This document shows, piece by piece, positions 15,468 through 24,958 of a DNA stretch of 64,000 nucleotides (the first letter of the stretch is position 1; each line of letters opens with the position of its first letter). Under the pieces are notes generated by a model, which saw only the letters and a list, made by a program, of their open reading frames with translations, did no database searches and had not been told where the DNA came from. The stretch spans positions 4,170,001 through 4,234,000 of the forward strand of contig NZ_ARWA01000001.1 in the NCBI RefSeq assembly GCF_000385335.1, in the 5' to 3' direction. The stretch comes from Methyloferula stellata AR4. GTDB taxonomy: Bacteria > Pseudomonadota > Alphaproteobacteria > Rhizobiales > Beijerinckiaceae. The position numbers and the translations under genes were made by a program.

Positions 15468-17076
15468 TAGGCTCATCCTCGCCCACTTCGGAATAGCCTT
15501 CGCGGCATTCGTGCTCGCCATCGTTCTTGGTGCCTGGCAGATGACGGTGCGAAGCGGGCTTGAACCTGCCTTCACATCGCCCGAGGCCTATTTCGCGTCG
15601 GTCACCGCGCATGGCACGATCATGGGCTATGTGATGCCCACGCTCTTCATCATGGGCTTCGGCTATTTCGTCTCCGTCACCACGCTCGAGCGGCCGCTGC
15701 CCAGCATGCGCCTCGCATGGGCCGGTTTCTGGCTCGTCATTGTCGGCGTGCTCATGGCGCTGCCGGCCGTCTTCGCCGGCAAAGCCACCGTCCTCTACAC
15801 TTTCTATCCGCCGCTGAGCGGCAGCATCTTTTATTATCTCGGCCTCGTGCTCGTCGTGGTCGGCTCATGGGTATGGGTCGGTCTGATGATCTGGGCGATG
15901 GCGGGTTGGAAGAAGGATAATCCCGGCAAGCCGGTTCCCCTCGCCATGTACGGCAATGTCGCGAACGCCTTTCTATGGCTGTGGACCACGGCCGGCGTCG
16001 CGGTCGAACTTCTGTTTCAGGTCATTCCGGCTTCGCTCGGCTGGACGCAGACCATCGATGTCGGCCTCGCCCGCACATTATTTGCCTGGACCTTGCACCC
16101 GATCGTCTACTTCTGGCTGCTGCCCGCCTATATCACCTTCTACACGATCGCGCCGCGCGCCGCCGGCGGGCGGCTCTATAGCGATATGATGGGACGTCTC
16201 AGCTTCTTGCTGTTGGTGCTGTATTCGTTGCCCGTCGGCATGCACCATCTGTTCATGGATCCAGAGCACGGCACCGGCTTCAAATTTCTGCAGATGATGC
16301 TGACGGTGCTCGTCACCGTGCCGACCTTGCTGACGATCTTCACCATCGGCGCATCGATGGAAATCGCCGGACGGCTGCGCGGCGGCAAGGGTCTTTTCGG
16401 CTGGATCGGCGCGCTTCCTTGGGACCGGCCGATGGTGCTCGCGACCGGCTTGAGCTTCGTTCTGCTCGGTTTCGGCGGTTTCGGCGGTATCATCAACATG
16501 TCCTACGGCATGAACGCCATGATCCACAATACGTCCTGGGTCACGGCGCATTTTCATCTGATCTACGGCGGGACGGTGGTGATCATGTATTTCGCCATCG
16601 CCTATGAATTCTGGCCGAAACTCCTCGGGCGCGAGGCTTTGGCTCTCAAACCGATCCGCCTCCAACTTTGGATGTGGGCCATCGGAATGATCGTGACGAC
16701 ATTTCCCTGGCACATCCTCGGTCTCGAAGGCCAGCCGCGCCGCGTCGCGACCTTCGACTATACCAATCCGATGATCGCCTATTGGCAGCATTGGACCATC
16801 GTCTCGATGATCGGCGGTTATATTCTGCTGACCTCCGGACTTTTGTTCGTGTGGAACCTCCTGACGCTCTATCGAGGCGCCCTGGCCGACCGCCGGATGT
16901 ACTACGCGGTCGCCGTCTATCCGCCGCATCGCGTGCCAAGCGCGCTCAACGGATTTGCTTTGTGCAACGGGCTGGTGCTGTTCTTGATGCTCATGGCCTA
17001 TGGCTATCCGATTGCGCAGTTCTTCTTCATCAAGGACTATCCTGCGCTCGTCCATCGCGTCGATCTTGGGAACTGA
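15451..17076 (+). CDS. Cytochrome c oxidase subunit I, B-type (ba3-like)
   Basis: About 541 residues with a dozen or more hydrophobic helices. Haem and CuB ligands are visible: TAHGTIMG (low-spin haem His, about 53), HPIVYFWLLPAY (CuB His about 216 and cross-linked Tyr four residues later), a His-His pair near 265 and VTAHFHLIYG near 364-372. The HPxVYFWLLPAY form marks the B family of proton-pumping O2 reductases, generally high affinity. GTG 15451 is chosen for the GGAAGGG six bases upstream; GTG 15433 and ATG 15436 are alternatives. Confidence 0.88.
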   Translation: MTYRADRLILAHFGIAFAAFVLAIVLGAWQMTVRSGLEPAFTSPEAYFASVTAHGTIMGYVMPTLFIMGFGYFVSVTTLERPLPSMRLAWAGFWLVIVGVLMALPAVFAGKATVLYTFYPPLSGSIFYYLGLVLVVVGSWVWVGLMIWAMAGWKKDNPGKPVPLAMYGNVANAFLWLWTTAGVAVELLFQVIPASLGWTQTIDVGLARTLFAWTLHPIVYFWLLPAYITFYTIAPRAAGGRLYSDMMGRLSFLLLVLYSLPVGMHHLFMDPEHGTGFKFLQMMLTVLVTVPTLLTIFTIGASMEIAGRLRGGKGLFGWIGALPWDRPMVLATGLSFVLLGFGGFGGIINMSYGMNAMIHNTSWVTAHFHLIYGGTVVIMYFAIAYEFWPKLLGREALALKPIRLQLWMWAIGMIVTTFPWHILGLEGQPRRVATFDYTNPMIAYWQHWTIVSMIGGYILLTSGLLFVWNLLTLYRGALADRRMYYAVAVYPPHRVPSALNGFALCNGLVLFLMLMAYGYPIAQFFFIKDYPALVHRVDLGN

Positions 17077-17082
17077 GATCAG

Positions 17083-17934
17083 ATGCCCGAAACCTCGCCT
17101 CTCACACCCGGTCCAATCGGCAGCGATCATCCCGCAAGCGATCGCTCCTGGCGCATCTGGGCCAGCGTTTTCGTCGCCGGTTTTGTCCTCGTCGGCCTTG
17201 TCATCGGCTTCGTGATTTTCCCGTCGCGCGGCGAAAGCAGTTTCGATCCCTTCACCGCCATCTGCCGCGCGCTCGGTCTGCCGGGCTCCGAGAAAATCCC
17301 GGCCGATCCCGGCGCCGCGAAAGCGAGCCCGCCGGTCTCCAATGTCGTCTGGACGGTGGAGACGAATCGTCTCTTGTCGCATGCGAGCGCGGCAAAAGGC
17401 GCAGAACTCGCCAAGGACACTTGCGGCGCCTGCCATGGCGAGGACGGAAAATCGACCGATCCGGAGCAATTCCCAAACCTCGCAGGCCAATCGCAAGCCG
17501 CGATCTTCAAGGAGCTTGCCGATTTTCAATCGGGCGATCGCAAGTCGGACACGATGGGGCCGATCGCGCAGCCGCTCACACAAGAGCAAATGGCAGATGT
17601 CGCCGCCTATTATACGGCGCAGAAGCCGGAGGCTCTGCGGGCGGCCGATTCGGCCGTCATGCTCAAGATCGATCTCCTGGCGCGCGAAGGCGATCCGAGG
17701 CGCGGGATTCCGTCATGCGATTCCTGTCATGGGCCGAGCCGCAGCGGTCCTGAAGACGCGCCGCTTCTATTGGGGCAGTCTGCTCCCTACATCGAAAAGC
17801 AGATCGGCAATTTCAACAGCCAGAAACGCCATAATGATGTTTTCGAGCGCATGCGCACCATCGCGCATCAATTGACGCCGGAGGAAGCGCACGCTCTGGC
17901 GATCTATTATCACGGCATGCCGGCGTCGAACTGA
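17083..17934 (+). CDS. Membrane-anchored diheme cytochrome c, oxidase electron donor
   Basis: 283 residues with one N-terminal transmembrane helix (about 25-45) and two class I cytochrome c domains, each with a CxxCH haem site: CGACH near 115 and CDSCH near 213. Such c4-like proteins deliver electrons to terminal oxidases. The gene starts six bases after the subunit I stop, so it is the last gene of the oxidase operon. The fixed order small subunit, II, I, diheme cytochrome supports a self-contained terminal oxidase branch. Confidence 0.85.
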   Translation: MPETSPLTPGPIGSDHPASDRSWRIWASVFVAGFVLVGLVIGFVIFPSRGESSFDPFTAICRALGLPGSEKIPADPGAAKASPPVSNVVWTVETNRLLSHASAAKGAELAKDTCGACHGEDGKSTDPEQFPNLAGQSQAAIFKELADFQSGDRKSDTMGPIAQPLTQEQMADVAAYYTAQKPEALRAADSAVMLKIDLLAREGDPRRGIPSCDSCHGPSRSGPEDAPLLLGQSAPYIEKQIGNFNSQKRHNDVFERMRTIAHQLTPEEAHALAIYYHGMPASN

Positions 17935-17945
17935 ATGGTACTCCG

Positions 17946-18680
17946 TCAGGCAACAAGCTCGACATGTCCGTCTGCGAGTCTATAGGTCGCGCCGACGATG
18001 CGGATTTTGCCTTTCTCCACCGCGGCGCTGATGATGGGTGTCGCGCTCTTTAGCTTTTGCACGGTGAGGATCACGTTCTCACGGATCGCATTGGCAAGCG
18101 GATCGCCCGCCTTGCCTTCACTCGCTTTGACGGCAGGCGCGATCGCCGCGACAAGCGACGGCAAATGGCCGGGCAAGATTTCATTGTCTTTCAGCGATTT
18201 GATTGTCGCATCGACGGCGCCACAGGCGTCGTGCCCCAACACCATGATGAGCGGGGTGTTCAGAATAGCCACCGCGTATTCGAAACTTGCAACATTCTCA
18301 TCAGTCGCGAAATTGCCGGCGACGCGGCAGACGAAGAGATCGCCGCGCGCGGTATCGAATGCATATTCGGGTGCGATCCGCGAATCGGCGCAGCTCAGAA
18401 TCGCAGCGTATGGGTTTTGCCCAAGCGTCAGCGGTTCCCGCTCGTGTTTGAAATCGTGGCGCTTGGCGATACCGGCAACATAGCGCGCATTGCCCGCCTT
18501 CAGGAGATCCAGCGCCTCGTCTGGCGACACGACATTTTGCGGTTTGGGCGGCGCCTTGGTCGGCTTGGCAAACGCGGGACCTGCTACAGCAAATCCCACT
18601 GCCCCAGCCCCGAGGGCTTTAACAAGCCCGCGACGGGAAAAGGTGTGAGAGACATTCTGTGATTCGCAGAATTCGCACAT
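17946..18680 (-). CDS. Beta-class carbonic anhydrase with Tat signal peptide
   Basis: 244 residues. A twin-arginine signal (SRRGLVKALGAGAVG, Arg16-Arg17) ends near GPAFA-KP, so the enzyme is probably folded in the cytoplasm and exported. The zinc ligands of beta carbonic anhydrases are present: Cys97 and Asp99/Arg101 in SCADSR, His150 and Cys153 in GHDACG. It interconverts CO2 and bicarbonate in the periplasm. It converges with the cytochrome gene with an 11-base gap and follows the D-threonine-aldolase-like gene after 62 bases on the same strand. Confidence 0.9.
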   Translation of the reverse strand: MCEFCESQNVSHTFSRRGLVKALGAGAVGFAVAGPAFAKPTKAPPKPQNVVSPDEALDLLKAGNARYVAGIAKRHDFKHEREPLTLGQNPYAAILSCADSRIAPEYAFDTARGDLFVCRVAGNFATDENVASFEYAVAILNTPLIMVLGHDACGAVDATIKSLKDNEILPGHLPSLVAAIAPAVKASEGKAGDPLANAIRENVILTVQKLKSATPIISAAVEKGKIRIVGATYRLADGHVELVA

Positions 18681-18742
18681 GGCTCTCTCCTTTGTCGGCT
18701 GTGGCTTTTAAGAGCTTATGCCAAACTCATAGGACCGCCAGC

Positions 18743-19885
18743 TCAAAAAGCGCCCCGCGCTTCGATCGGCCAAATATCGACCAATCTATCGCCTTCGACG
18801 ACATGAAAATGATCGTAAAGGTTAACCGTCGGATCGCAATGCGGCACGATCAGCTCGAATGACGCGCCGAGTGCGGGCTGCTCCGCGCCATCCGGCAATT
18901 CGATAATGCCATGCTCGTCGCTGTCCGGCTTATAGACGGCGCCCGCGACGGGCGCTTGCCGGAACGCGGGCAGCGTGCCCTTGGCAGAGAAATGCTTATT
19001 GCCGCCGTCGCAAGCAACGCGCCCCGGATAATTGCGGCCGATAACGGACACTTTCACGAAGAGCGATGGCTCGAAAGGTGTCGCCTTGGTGTCCTGCTCC
19101 AATTCGATGTTTGAATATTCGACATCGTTGAAGACATAGCTGCCGCATTGCAGTTCCGTGTAGCAATGAAGGCTGGGGTCCATGAACAAAGTGCCGGTCG
19201 AGCCGCCGGTCACATGCTCGATTCTGTGCCCAGCTGAAGCCAGCGCGGCCATAATGTCCTTGATGATAGCAGCGCAATCCTGCGAAGCCTTGAGTCTGTC
19301 GGCATAGGTCTCGACATGCGAAATATGCGAGGCATAGGCCTGCATGCCGGCAAGCCTCAGGCTTGGATGCGCCGCGATGCGTCCGGCGACGGCGAGTGCC
19401 TGCGGCACCGAGATGATTCCGTTGCGATGCCGCCCGAGATCGACATCGAGCAAGCAATCGAGCACGACGCCTGCCTGTTTCGCGGCTGCCGCGATCCGGT
19501 CGACCATGTCCGGGTCGTCGGCCACAATCGTGATCTTGCAGCCATCGACAGCAAGTCTGATCGCCCGCGCGATCTTATTCTCCTGCGTGAAGTCCGACGT
19601 GATCAAAAGATCACGCAAGCCTTTTGCCGCCAGGGCCTCGGCCTCGCCGACGGTCGCCACGCAGAGGCCGTTGGCACCCGCCTCGACCTGCAAAGCGCCG
19701 AGTGTCGCGCATTTATGCGATTTCGCATGCGGACGCAGCTTCATGCCTTTCTCGCGGCAGAAGCTTTGCGCCTTTTCGATATTGCGCCGGGCAGCGGGCA
19801 GATCGAGCACGAGGCAAGGCGTTGCCAAAACCTCGCGGCTGCCCTGTTGGCCGACCAGCGCCGCATTGGGACTTTGCTTCGTCAT
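18743..19885 (-). CDS. D-threonine aldolase / 3-hydroxyaspartate aldolase-like PLP enzyme
   Basis: 380 residues, fold-type III PLP enzyme (alanine racemase N-terminal barrel plus D-serine-dehydratase-like C-terminal domain). The PLP lysine lies in RPHAKSHK (Lys55 or Lys58). C-terminal His and Asp residues in VPHCDPTVN match the divalent metal site of the family. Members cleave D-threonine or D-3-hydroxyaspartate, or dehydrate D-serine; the substrate cannot be fixed from sequence. It is the third gene of a tight operon (9-base gap) after the GlcG-like gene, which hints at glycine/glyoxylate or 3-hydroxyaspartate metabolism. Confidence 0.8.
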   Translation of the reverse strand: MTKQSPNAALVGQQGSREVLATPCLVLDLPAARRNIEKAQSFCREKGMKLRPHAKSHKCATLGALQVEAGANGLCVATVGEAEALAAKGLRDLLITSDFTQENKIARAIRLAVDGCKITIVADDPDMVDRIAAAAKQAGVVLDCLLDVDLGRHRNGIISVPQALAVAGRIAAHPSLRLAGMQAYASHISHVETYADRLKASQDCAAIIKDIMAALASAGHRIEHVTGGSTGTLFMDPSLHCYTELQCGSYVFNDVEYSNIELEQDTKATPFEPSLFVKVSVIGRNYPGRVACDGGNKHFSAKGTLPAFRQAPVAGAVYKPDSDEHGIIELPDGAEQPALGASFELIVPHCDPTVNLYDHFHVVEGDRLVDIWPIEARGAF

Positions 19886-19894
19886 GCGCGTGTC

Positions 19895-20323
19895 TCAGCC
19901 AGCATCCGCAACAAGGCCAACAGCCGCGATGCCGGCCAAGACGCAAGTCTCGTCATTATCCGATGTGTCGCCGCTGACTCCGACAGCGCCGAGCAAAGTC
20001 CCGGCGCCATCGCGCATCAGCACGCCGCCGGGCACGGGAATGATCTTGCCTTGCGCCAATGTATTGACGGCATCGATGAAAAAAGCCTGCTCTTGCGCGC
20101 GTTTGAAAATCGCGCGCGAGCCCATGCCGAGTGCCAAGGCGCCATAGGCCTTGCCCTGCGCAATTTCGGCCCGCAACAGGCTTGTGCCATCTTGCGCCGC
20201 GAAGGCGCGCAAACAGCCGCGCTCGTCGAACACCGCGACCGCGATCGGCTTCAATTGAAGCTCTTTGCTTTTGGCAAGCACCGCGTCGGCGATGCCGCGC
20301 GCCATATCCAAGGTCAAACTCAT
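19895..20323 (-). CDS. GlcG/HbpS-like haem-binding family protein
   Basis: 142 residues matching the GlcG/HbpS (DUF336) family: MSLTLDMARGIADAVLAKS at the start, the central VFDERG strand and the GGVLMRDGAGTLLGAVGVSG segment. GlcG proteins are often encoded with glycolate or 2-hydroxyacid oxidation genes; their biochemical role is unclear and some bind haem or cobalamin. GGAAAG lies upstream of the ATG. Gaps of 9 and 20 bases to its neighbours indicate one operon. Confidence 0.85.
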   Translation of the reverse strand: MSLTLDMARGIADAVLAKSKELQLKPIAVAVFDERGCLRAFAAQDGTSLLRAEIAQGKAYGALALGMGSRAIFKRAQEQAFFIDAVNTLAQGKIIPVPGGVLMRDGAGTLLGAVGVSGDTSDNDETCVLAGIAAVGLVADAG

Positions 20324-20343
20324 ATTGATCTTTCCGTCCTTAA

Positions 20344-23280
20344 CTATGCGGCTTCAGCCGCCGCCATGCTCGACGCCAAAAGCCGCGCGACGTGAATTGC
20401 CTCGCGTTCCGTGCCGTCCTTGATCTGATGCCGGCAAGATGTCCCGTCGGCAATCACAATGGCATCCGGCGCCTTGCGTACCGCAGGCAGAAGCGAGAGT
20501 TCCGCCATGGCTTTTGATACCTCGATGGTCTCGGCCTGATAGCCGAAAGCGCCTGCCATGCCGCAACAGCTCGATTCGATCAAGTCGAGATCGAGATCGG
20601 GGATGAGGCGCAATGCGCCTTCGACGGCGCCCATGGTACCAAACGCCTTCTGGTGACAATGGCCATGCAAAAGCACTTTTGCAGCGACCGGCGCAAGCCG
20701 AGCGGTAAAGCGCCCGGCCCTGGCTTCGCGCAGAACGAATTCCTCGAAGAGCATCGCATGCGCCGCGGCCCGCTTGGCTTCATCGCCGGGCAGCACAGCG
20801 GCGAGTTCGTCGCGAAAGGTAAAGAGGCAGCTCGGTTCCAATCCGACGAGCGGCACGCCCCGGTCGAGAAAAGGCTTGAGCGCTTTCAGCGTGCGTGCCA
20901 TTTCGGCGCGCGCAGCATCCACATTGCCGACGGAGAGAAAGGTCCGCCCGCAGCAGAGCGGGCGCTTGCCATCCTCTGCCTGCGCGAGATGCACGCGATA
21001 GCCGGCGCCTGTCAGCACGGCGAGCGCAGCGTCCAGATTTTCAGGCTCGAAACTCGCGTTGAACGTATCGGCCCAGAGCACGACTTCCCTGCCTTCGCTC
21101 GGCCCGAAGGCAGAGGCCTTCGGCGCAAAGCGCCTCGCTTTCCATTCCGGCAAGGACCGGCTTTTGCTGAAGCCCACGATCTTTTCGAGAGCCCAGGCCA
21201 TCGGCGGCAGTGCATTGCGCAGATTGAGCAAAGGCGCGATCCATGCCGCGTAGCGCGCATAATGCGGCATGAAGGCGACAAGCCGGTCGCGCAACGAATA
21301 ACCCTTTTTCTTGGCCCGCGCGGCCAAGACTTCGATCTTCATTTTCGCCATGTCGACGCCGGTCGGACATTCGCGCTTGCAGGATTTGCACGAGACGCAA
21401 AGCTTCATCGTCTCGGCCATCTCGTCCGACGAGAAAGCCTCCGTACCGATCTGGCCAGACAGCGCCAGCCGCAGACTATTGGCGCGCCCGCGCGTCACAT
21501 GCTGTTCGTCACGCGTGACGCGATAGGAAGGGCACATGGCGCCGCCTTCGAGCTTCCGGCAGGCGCCATTATTATTGCACATCTCGACCGCGCCTTGCAG
21601 TCCGCCGATTGCGCCTGGATAATCCGACCAATCGAGCTGAGGTACGAAATCATCGACATGATAATCCGGCGCGTAGCGGAACAGACTGCGATCGTCGAAT
21701 TTGGTCGAATGCACGATCTTGCCCGGATTGAAAAGCCCGTTCGGATCGAACGTGTCCTTTACCTCCTCGAAGGCACGCACGAGCTTTGTGCCGAACATCG
21801 GTTCGTGAAATTCGCTGCGCAGCAATCCGTCGCCGTGCTCGCCCGAATGCGAGCCCTTATAGGCGCGCACCAGAGCGAAGGCCTCTTCGGCGATGGCGCG
21901 CATGGCCTTCACGTCCTTTTCAAGCCGGAGGTTGAGTACCGGACGCACATGCAGACAGCCTTCCGAAGCATGCGCATACCAAGTGCCGCGCGTTCCGTGC
22001 TTCTCGAAAATGCGGGTGAGATTTTCGGTATAATCCGCGAGCTGCGGCAAAGGCACGGCGCAATCTTCGACGAAGGAGATGGGCTTGCGCTGATCCTTCA
22101 TCGACATCATGATGTTGAGGCCCGACGTGCGCAGATCGGTGATCGCCGTCTGCAGAGCCGGATCATAGACTTCGACCACACCGCCCCAATGTTTGCGCTC
22201 GCGATCGAACCCAAAGCCGAGATCGCCCATGAGCTCGGAAAGCTGGCGCATGCGGCTTTTGTTTTCCGCTTCCTCCTCGCCGAACTCGACGAGGAGCAGC
22301 GCTTCCGGCTCGCCGCGCAAAATAGCTTCCAGCGTCGGCTTGAACATCGCAATCGCGCTTGCGAGTTCGATCATGGTCGAATCGACGAGCTCGACGGCGA
22401 TGGGCTTCAGCTTCACGAGATGCTGCGCCGTCTCCATCGCCGCGTAGAACGTGCCGAAATGGCAGACGCCCACGGCACGTTTGCCGAGCACCGGCCATAA
22501 TTTCAATTCGACCGCCGTCGTGTATGCGAGCGTGCCTTCCGAGCCGACGAGAATATGGGAGAGATTGATACGGTTGCGGCCGGGATCGAGCGCATCGAGA
22601 TTATAGCCGCCGACGCGTCTTTGCACGTTCGGAAAGCGCGCCGCGACTTCGGCGGATTCGCGTCTGCCGATGCTGAGCAGGTGGTCGGCCAAGGATTTGC
22701 CCGGCCGGCCGTCGAGCTCGCCAAGACCGGCCGCCACTTCGCCGAAATGCATCGGCATGCCGTCGGGCAGGATCGCGTCGATCGCGATGACATTGTCGCG
22801 CATGGTCCCATAGCGCAACGAGCGTCCGCCGCAGGAATTATTGCCGGCCATTCCGCCGATCGTCGCGCGCGATGCCGTCGAAATATCGACGGGAAACCAG
22901 AGACCATGCCGCTTCAAGGCCCGGTTAAGGTCGTCGAGAACGATGCCCGGCTCGACGACGCAGGTTTTGTTTTGGAGATCGAGCGACTTGATCTTGCGCA
23001 GATGTTTCGAACCGTCGATCACCAAACCGTGATTGATCGTCTGGCCGCATTGCGACGTGCCCCCGCCGCGCGGCGTGACGGGTACGCCCTCGTCGCGGGC
23101 AATGGCAAGCGCCCGCGCCGCATCATCCATGCTGCGCGGCACAATAGCACCCAACGGCATCATCTGATAATGCGAGGCATCCGTCGCATAGCGGCCACGG
23201 CTGAAGGCATCGAAGAGGACGTCACCATCGACTTCCGCCTTCAGGCGCCGCGCCAGCCGGGATTGCGATTGATCAACCAT
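20344..23280 (-). CDS. FAD- and Fe-S-containing D-2-hydroxyacid dehydrogenase (YdiJ-like)
   Basis: 978 residues joining a GlcD-like FAD-binding oxidase half to a GlcF-like iron-sulfur half. The FAD PP-loop appears as TPRGGGTSQCGQT. Fe-S cysteines are seen in CNNNGAC...MCP and CVSCKSCKRECP, followed by CCG motifs (CCGRTF, SSCCGMAGAFG) typical of the GlcF/heterodisulfide reductase domain. YdiJ-type enzymes oxidise D-2-hydroxyglutarate, D-lactate or similar acids and pass electrons to the respiratory chain. It is first in the three-gene operon and divergent from an MFS transporter, presumably the uptake system for the same substrate. Confidence 0.85.
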   Translation of the reverse strand: MVDQSQSRLARRLKAEVDGDVLFDAFSRGRYATDASHYQMMPLGAIVPRSMDDAARALAIARDEGVPVTPRGGGTSQCGQTINHGLVIDGSKHLRKIKSLDLQNKTCVVEPGIVLDDLNRALKRHGLWFPVDISTASRATIGGMAGNNSCGGRSLRYGTMRDNVIAIDAILPDGMPMHFGEVAAGLGELDGRPGKSLADHLLSIGRRESAEVAARFPNVQRRVGGYNLDALDPGRNRINLSHILVGSEGTLAYTTAVELKLWPVLGKRAVGVCHFGTFYAAMETAQHLVKLKPIAVELVDSTMIELASAIAMFKPTLEAILRGEPEALLLVEFGEEEAENKSRMRQLSELMGDLGFGFDRERKHWGGVVEVYDPALQTAITDLRTSGLNIMMSMKDQRKPISFVEDCAVPLPQLADYTENLTRIFEKHGTRGTWYAHASEGCLHVRPVLNLRLEKDVKAMRAIAEEAFALVRAYKGSHSGEHGDGLLRSEFHEPMFGTKLVRAFEEVKDTFDPNGLFNPGKIVHSTKFDDRSLFRYAPDYHVDDFVPQLDWSDYPGAIGGLQGAVEMCNNNGACRKLEGGAMCPSYRVTRDEQHVTRGRANSLRLALSGQIGTEAFSSDEMAETMKLCVSCKSCKRECPTGVDMAKMKIEVLAARAKKKGYSLRDRLVAFMPHYARYAAWIAPLLNLRNALPPMAWALEKIVGFSKSRSLPEWKARRFAPKASAFGPSEGREVVLWADTFNASFEPENLDAALAVLTGAGYRVHLAQAEDGKRPLCCGRTFLSVGNVDAARAEMARTLKALKPFLDRGVPLVGLEPSCLFTFRDELAAVLPGDEAKRAAAHAMLFEEFVLREARAGRFTARLAPVAAKVLLHGHCHQKAFGTMGAVEGALRLIPDLDLDLIESSCCGMAGAFGYQAETIEVSKAMAELSLLPAVRKAPDAIVIADGTSCRHQIKDGTEREAIHVARLLASSMAAAEAA

Positions 23281-23527
23281 TCCGCCGTCTCTTGCCGCCA
23301 GATCTCATGTTCCAGCTTTCTTGATCTCGCTCTTGATGCTTTGGCAATCTGAAACGCATCGGCGCAAGATTGTCCAGATTCCAAAGCCAGACGCATTTGA
23401 CCTCGCCGCGCACATCCTCCGGATGGCTCCTCTCCCCGCCGCCCTTGAACTGATACGATAAAGCTCATTAGAATGAAGGCAGCTCAGGCCAAGAATAGTT
23501 TAAAGCCAATAGCCGACGGAGGAAAAT

Positions 23528-24820
23528 ATGGGCTGGAAACTCAAACCCACGCACGGGGTTCTAGCCCTTCTTTGCGTCATGTATTTCATTACCTATATCG
23601 ACCGCGTCAATATCGGGACGGCGGCGAGCGCCATTAAGAGCGACCTTGGCCTTTCTCATACCCAAATGGGCGTCATCTTCTCCGCATTCGGCTATCCCTA
23701 TCTTTTGTTCCAAGTCGGCGGCGGCTGGATCGGCGATAATTTCGGTCCGCGCAAGACGCTCTTCTGGTGCGGGATGATCTGGGCGATCGCGACGATTCTC
23801 ACCGGCTTCGTCACCGGCATCATCACCTTGTTTCTCGCCCGCATTCTTCTCGGCTTCGGCGAAGGTGCGACCTTTCCCTCGGCGACATGCGCCATGCAGC
23901 ATTGGACTCCGTTTGGAAAACGCGGTTTTGCCCAAGGCCTCACGCATGCCTTTTCACGGATCGGCAATGCCGTCACGCCGCCGCTCGTCGCGGCGCTCGT
24001 CACTTATTATTCGTGGCGGGGGTCGTTCATTCTGCTCGGCTTCGCGAGTTTGATCTGGGGTCTCATCTGGGTCGTCTATTACCGCAACGAGCCCAAAAAG
24101 CACCCTGACATCACGGAAGAGGAATTGAAGATTTTGCCCACCCCGCGTGAAGGGCCAAGACCGCAGGCGCCTTGGGGCGCTTTGATCCGGCGCATGTGGC
24201 CGGTCACACTCACTTATTTCTGCTACGCTTGGTGTCTTTGGCTCTACCTCAATTGGCTGCCTTCCTTTTTTAAGGAGAACTATCAACTCGATCTCATGAA
24301 ATCGGCCTTCTTCGCATCCGGCGTTTTCATCCTGGGCGCGATCGGCGACACGGTTGGCGGCCTTCTGTCGGATCGCATCCTGCATGCGACCGGCAATGTG
24401 CGACTCGCCCGGCTGAGCATCGTCCTCGTGGGCTTTTTCGGCGCGCTGCTTTCCTTGCTGCCGATCATCTTCGTGCATGACATCACGATCGTCGCGATTT
24501 GCCTCGCATGCGGATTTTTCTTCGCCGAACTCGTGATCGGGCCCATGTGGTCGATCCCGATGGATATAGCGCCGAAATTTTCCGGAACGGCCGCGGGCCT
24601 GATGAATTCCGGCTCGGCTTTCGCCCTGATCGTTTCGCCGCTCGCCGGCGGCGTCATGATCGACATGACCGGCAATTGGTATCTGCCTTTCATCATGACG
24701 ATTCTTCTGATGCTGATCGGCATGGCCGCGGCTTTCCTGATGCATCCGGAGAAACCGCTCGAAATGGATGAGCCGCTGTCGCCGCTCGCGGGCGGAACGC
24801 CTCTCGAAGCGGCGCTCTAG
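23528..24820 (+). CDS. MFS transporter, anion:cation symporter (ACS) family
   Basis: 430 residues with about twelve hydrophobic helices. The N terminus (ALLCVMYFITYIDRVNIG) and the cytoplasmic loop GDNFGPRKTLF match ACS-type carriers of sugar acids, tartrate, phthalate or similar organic anions. The ATG has GGAGGAAAAT upstream. It is divergently transcribed from the 2-hydroxyacid dehydrogenase operon, separated by about 250 bases, so joint regulation and a hydroxyacid substrate are likely. No regulator gene is visible in the cluster. Confidence 0.85.
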   Translation: MGWKLKPTHGVLALLCVMYFITYIDRVNIGTAASAIKSDLGLSHTQMGVIFSAFGYPYLLFQVGGGWIGDNFGPRKTLFWCGMIWAIATILTGFVTGIITLFLARILLGFGEGATFPSATCAMQHWTPFGKRGFAQGLTHAFSRIGNAVTPPLVAALVTYYSWRGSFILLGFASLIWGLIWVVYYRNEPKKHPDITEEELKILPTPREGPRPQAPWGALIRRMWPVTLTYFCYAWCLWLYLNWLPSFFKENYQLDLMKSAFFASGVFILGAIGDTVGGLLSDRILHATGNVRLARLSIVLVGFFGALLSLLPIIFVHDITIVAICLACGFFFAELVIGPMWSIPMDIAPKFSGTAAGLMNSGSAFALIVSPLAGGVMIDMTGNWYLPFIMTILLMLIGMAAAFLMHPEKPLEMDEPLSPLAGGTPLEAAL

Positions 24821-24839
24821 ATCACGACGATTTTAAATT

Positions 24840-24870
24840 GACTCGATCCAAATTGTGAACGGATCGAGTC
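24840..24870. promoter_or_regulatory. Perfect 10-bp inverted repeat after the MFS gene
   Basis: GACTCGATCC and GGATCGAGTC form a perfect 10-bp inverted repeat around an 11-base loop, 19 bases after the MFS stop. It could be a terminator stem without a clear T tract or an operator for the downstream STAS gene. TATAAT follows directly at 24871. Confidence 0.4.
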
Positions 24871-24958
24871 TATAATCTGTGCCGCATGGGCGCAGCCTTG
24901 CCGCGATCATGCGACCGGACTATGGTTCTTGAAACTCAAATGATCGAGCTTGAAAACG

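Noticed and set aside
16078-17589. 503-codon minus-strand frame opposite the oxidase genes
   Set aside because: It is antisense to two well-supported genes and has the low-complexity His/Arg/Asp composition of a GC-rich shadow.
20653-22500. 615-codon plus-strand frame opposite the FAD/Fe-S dehydrogenase
   Set aside because: It is antisense to a protein with clear cofactor motifs; a shadow frame.
24838-24876. TTGACT and TATAAT as a sigma-70 promoter
   Set aside because: The boxes are 27 bases apart, far beyond the usual 16-18.
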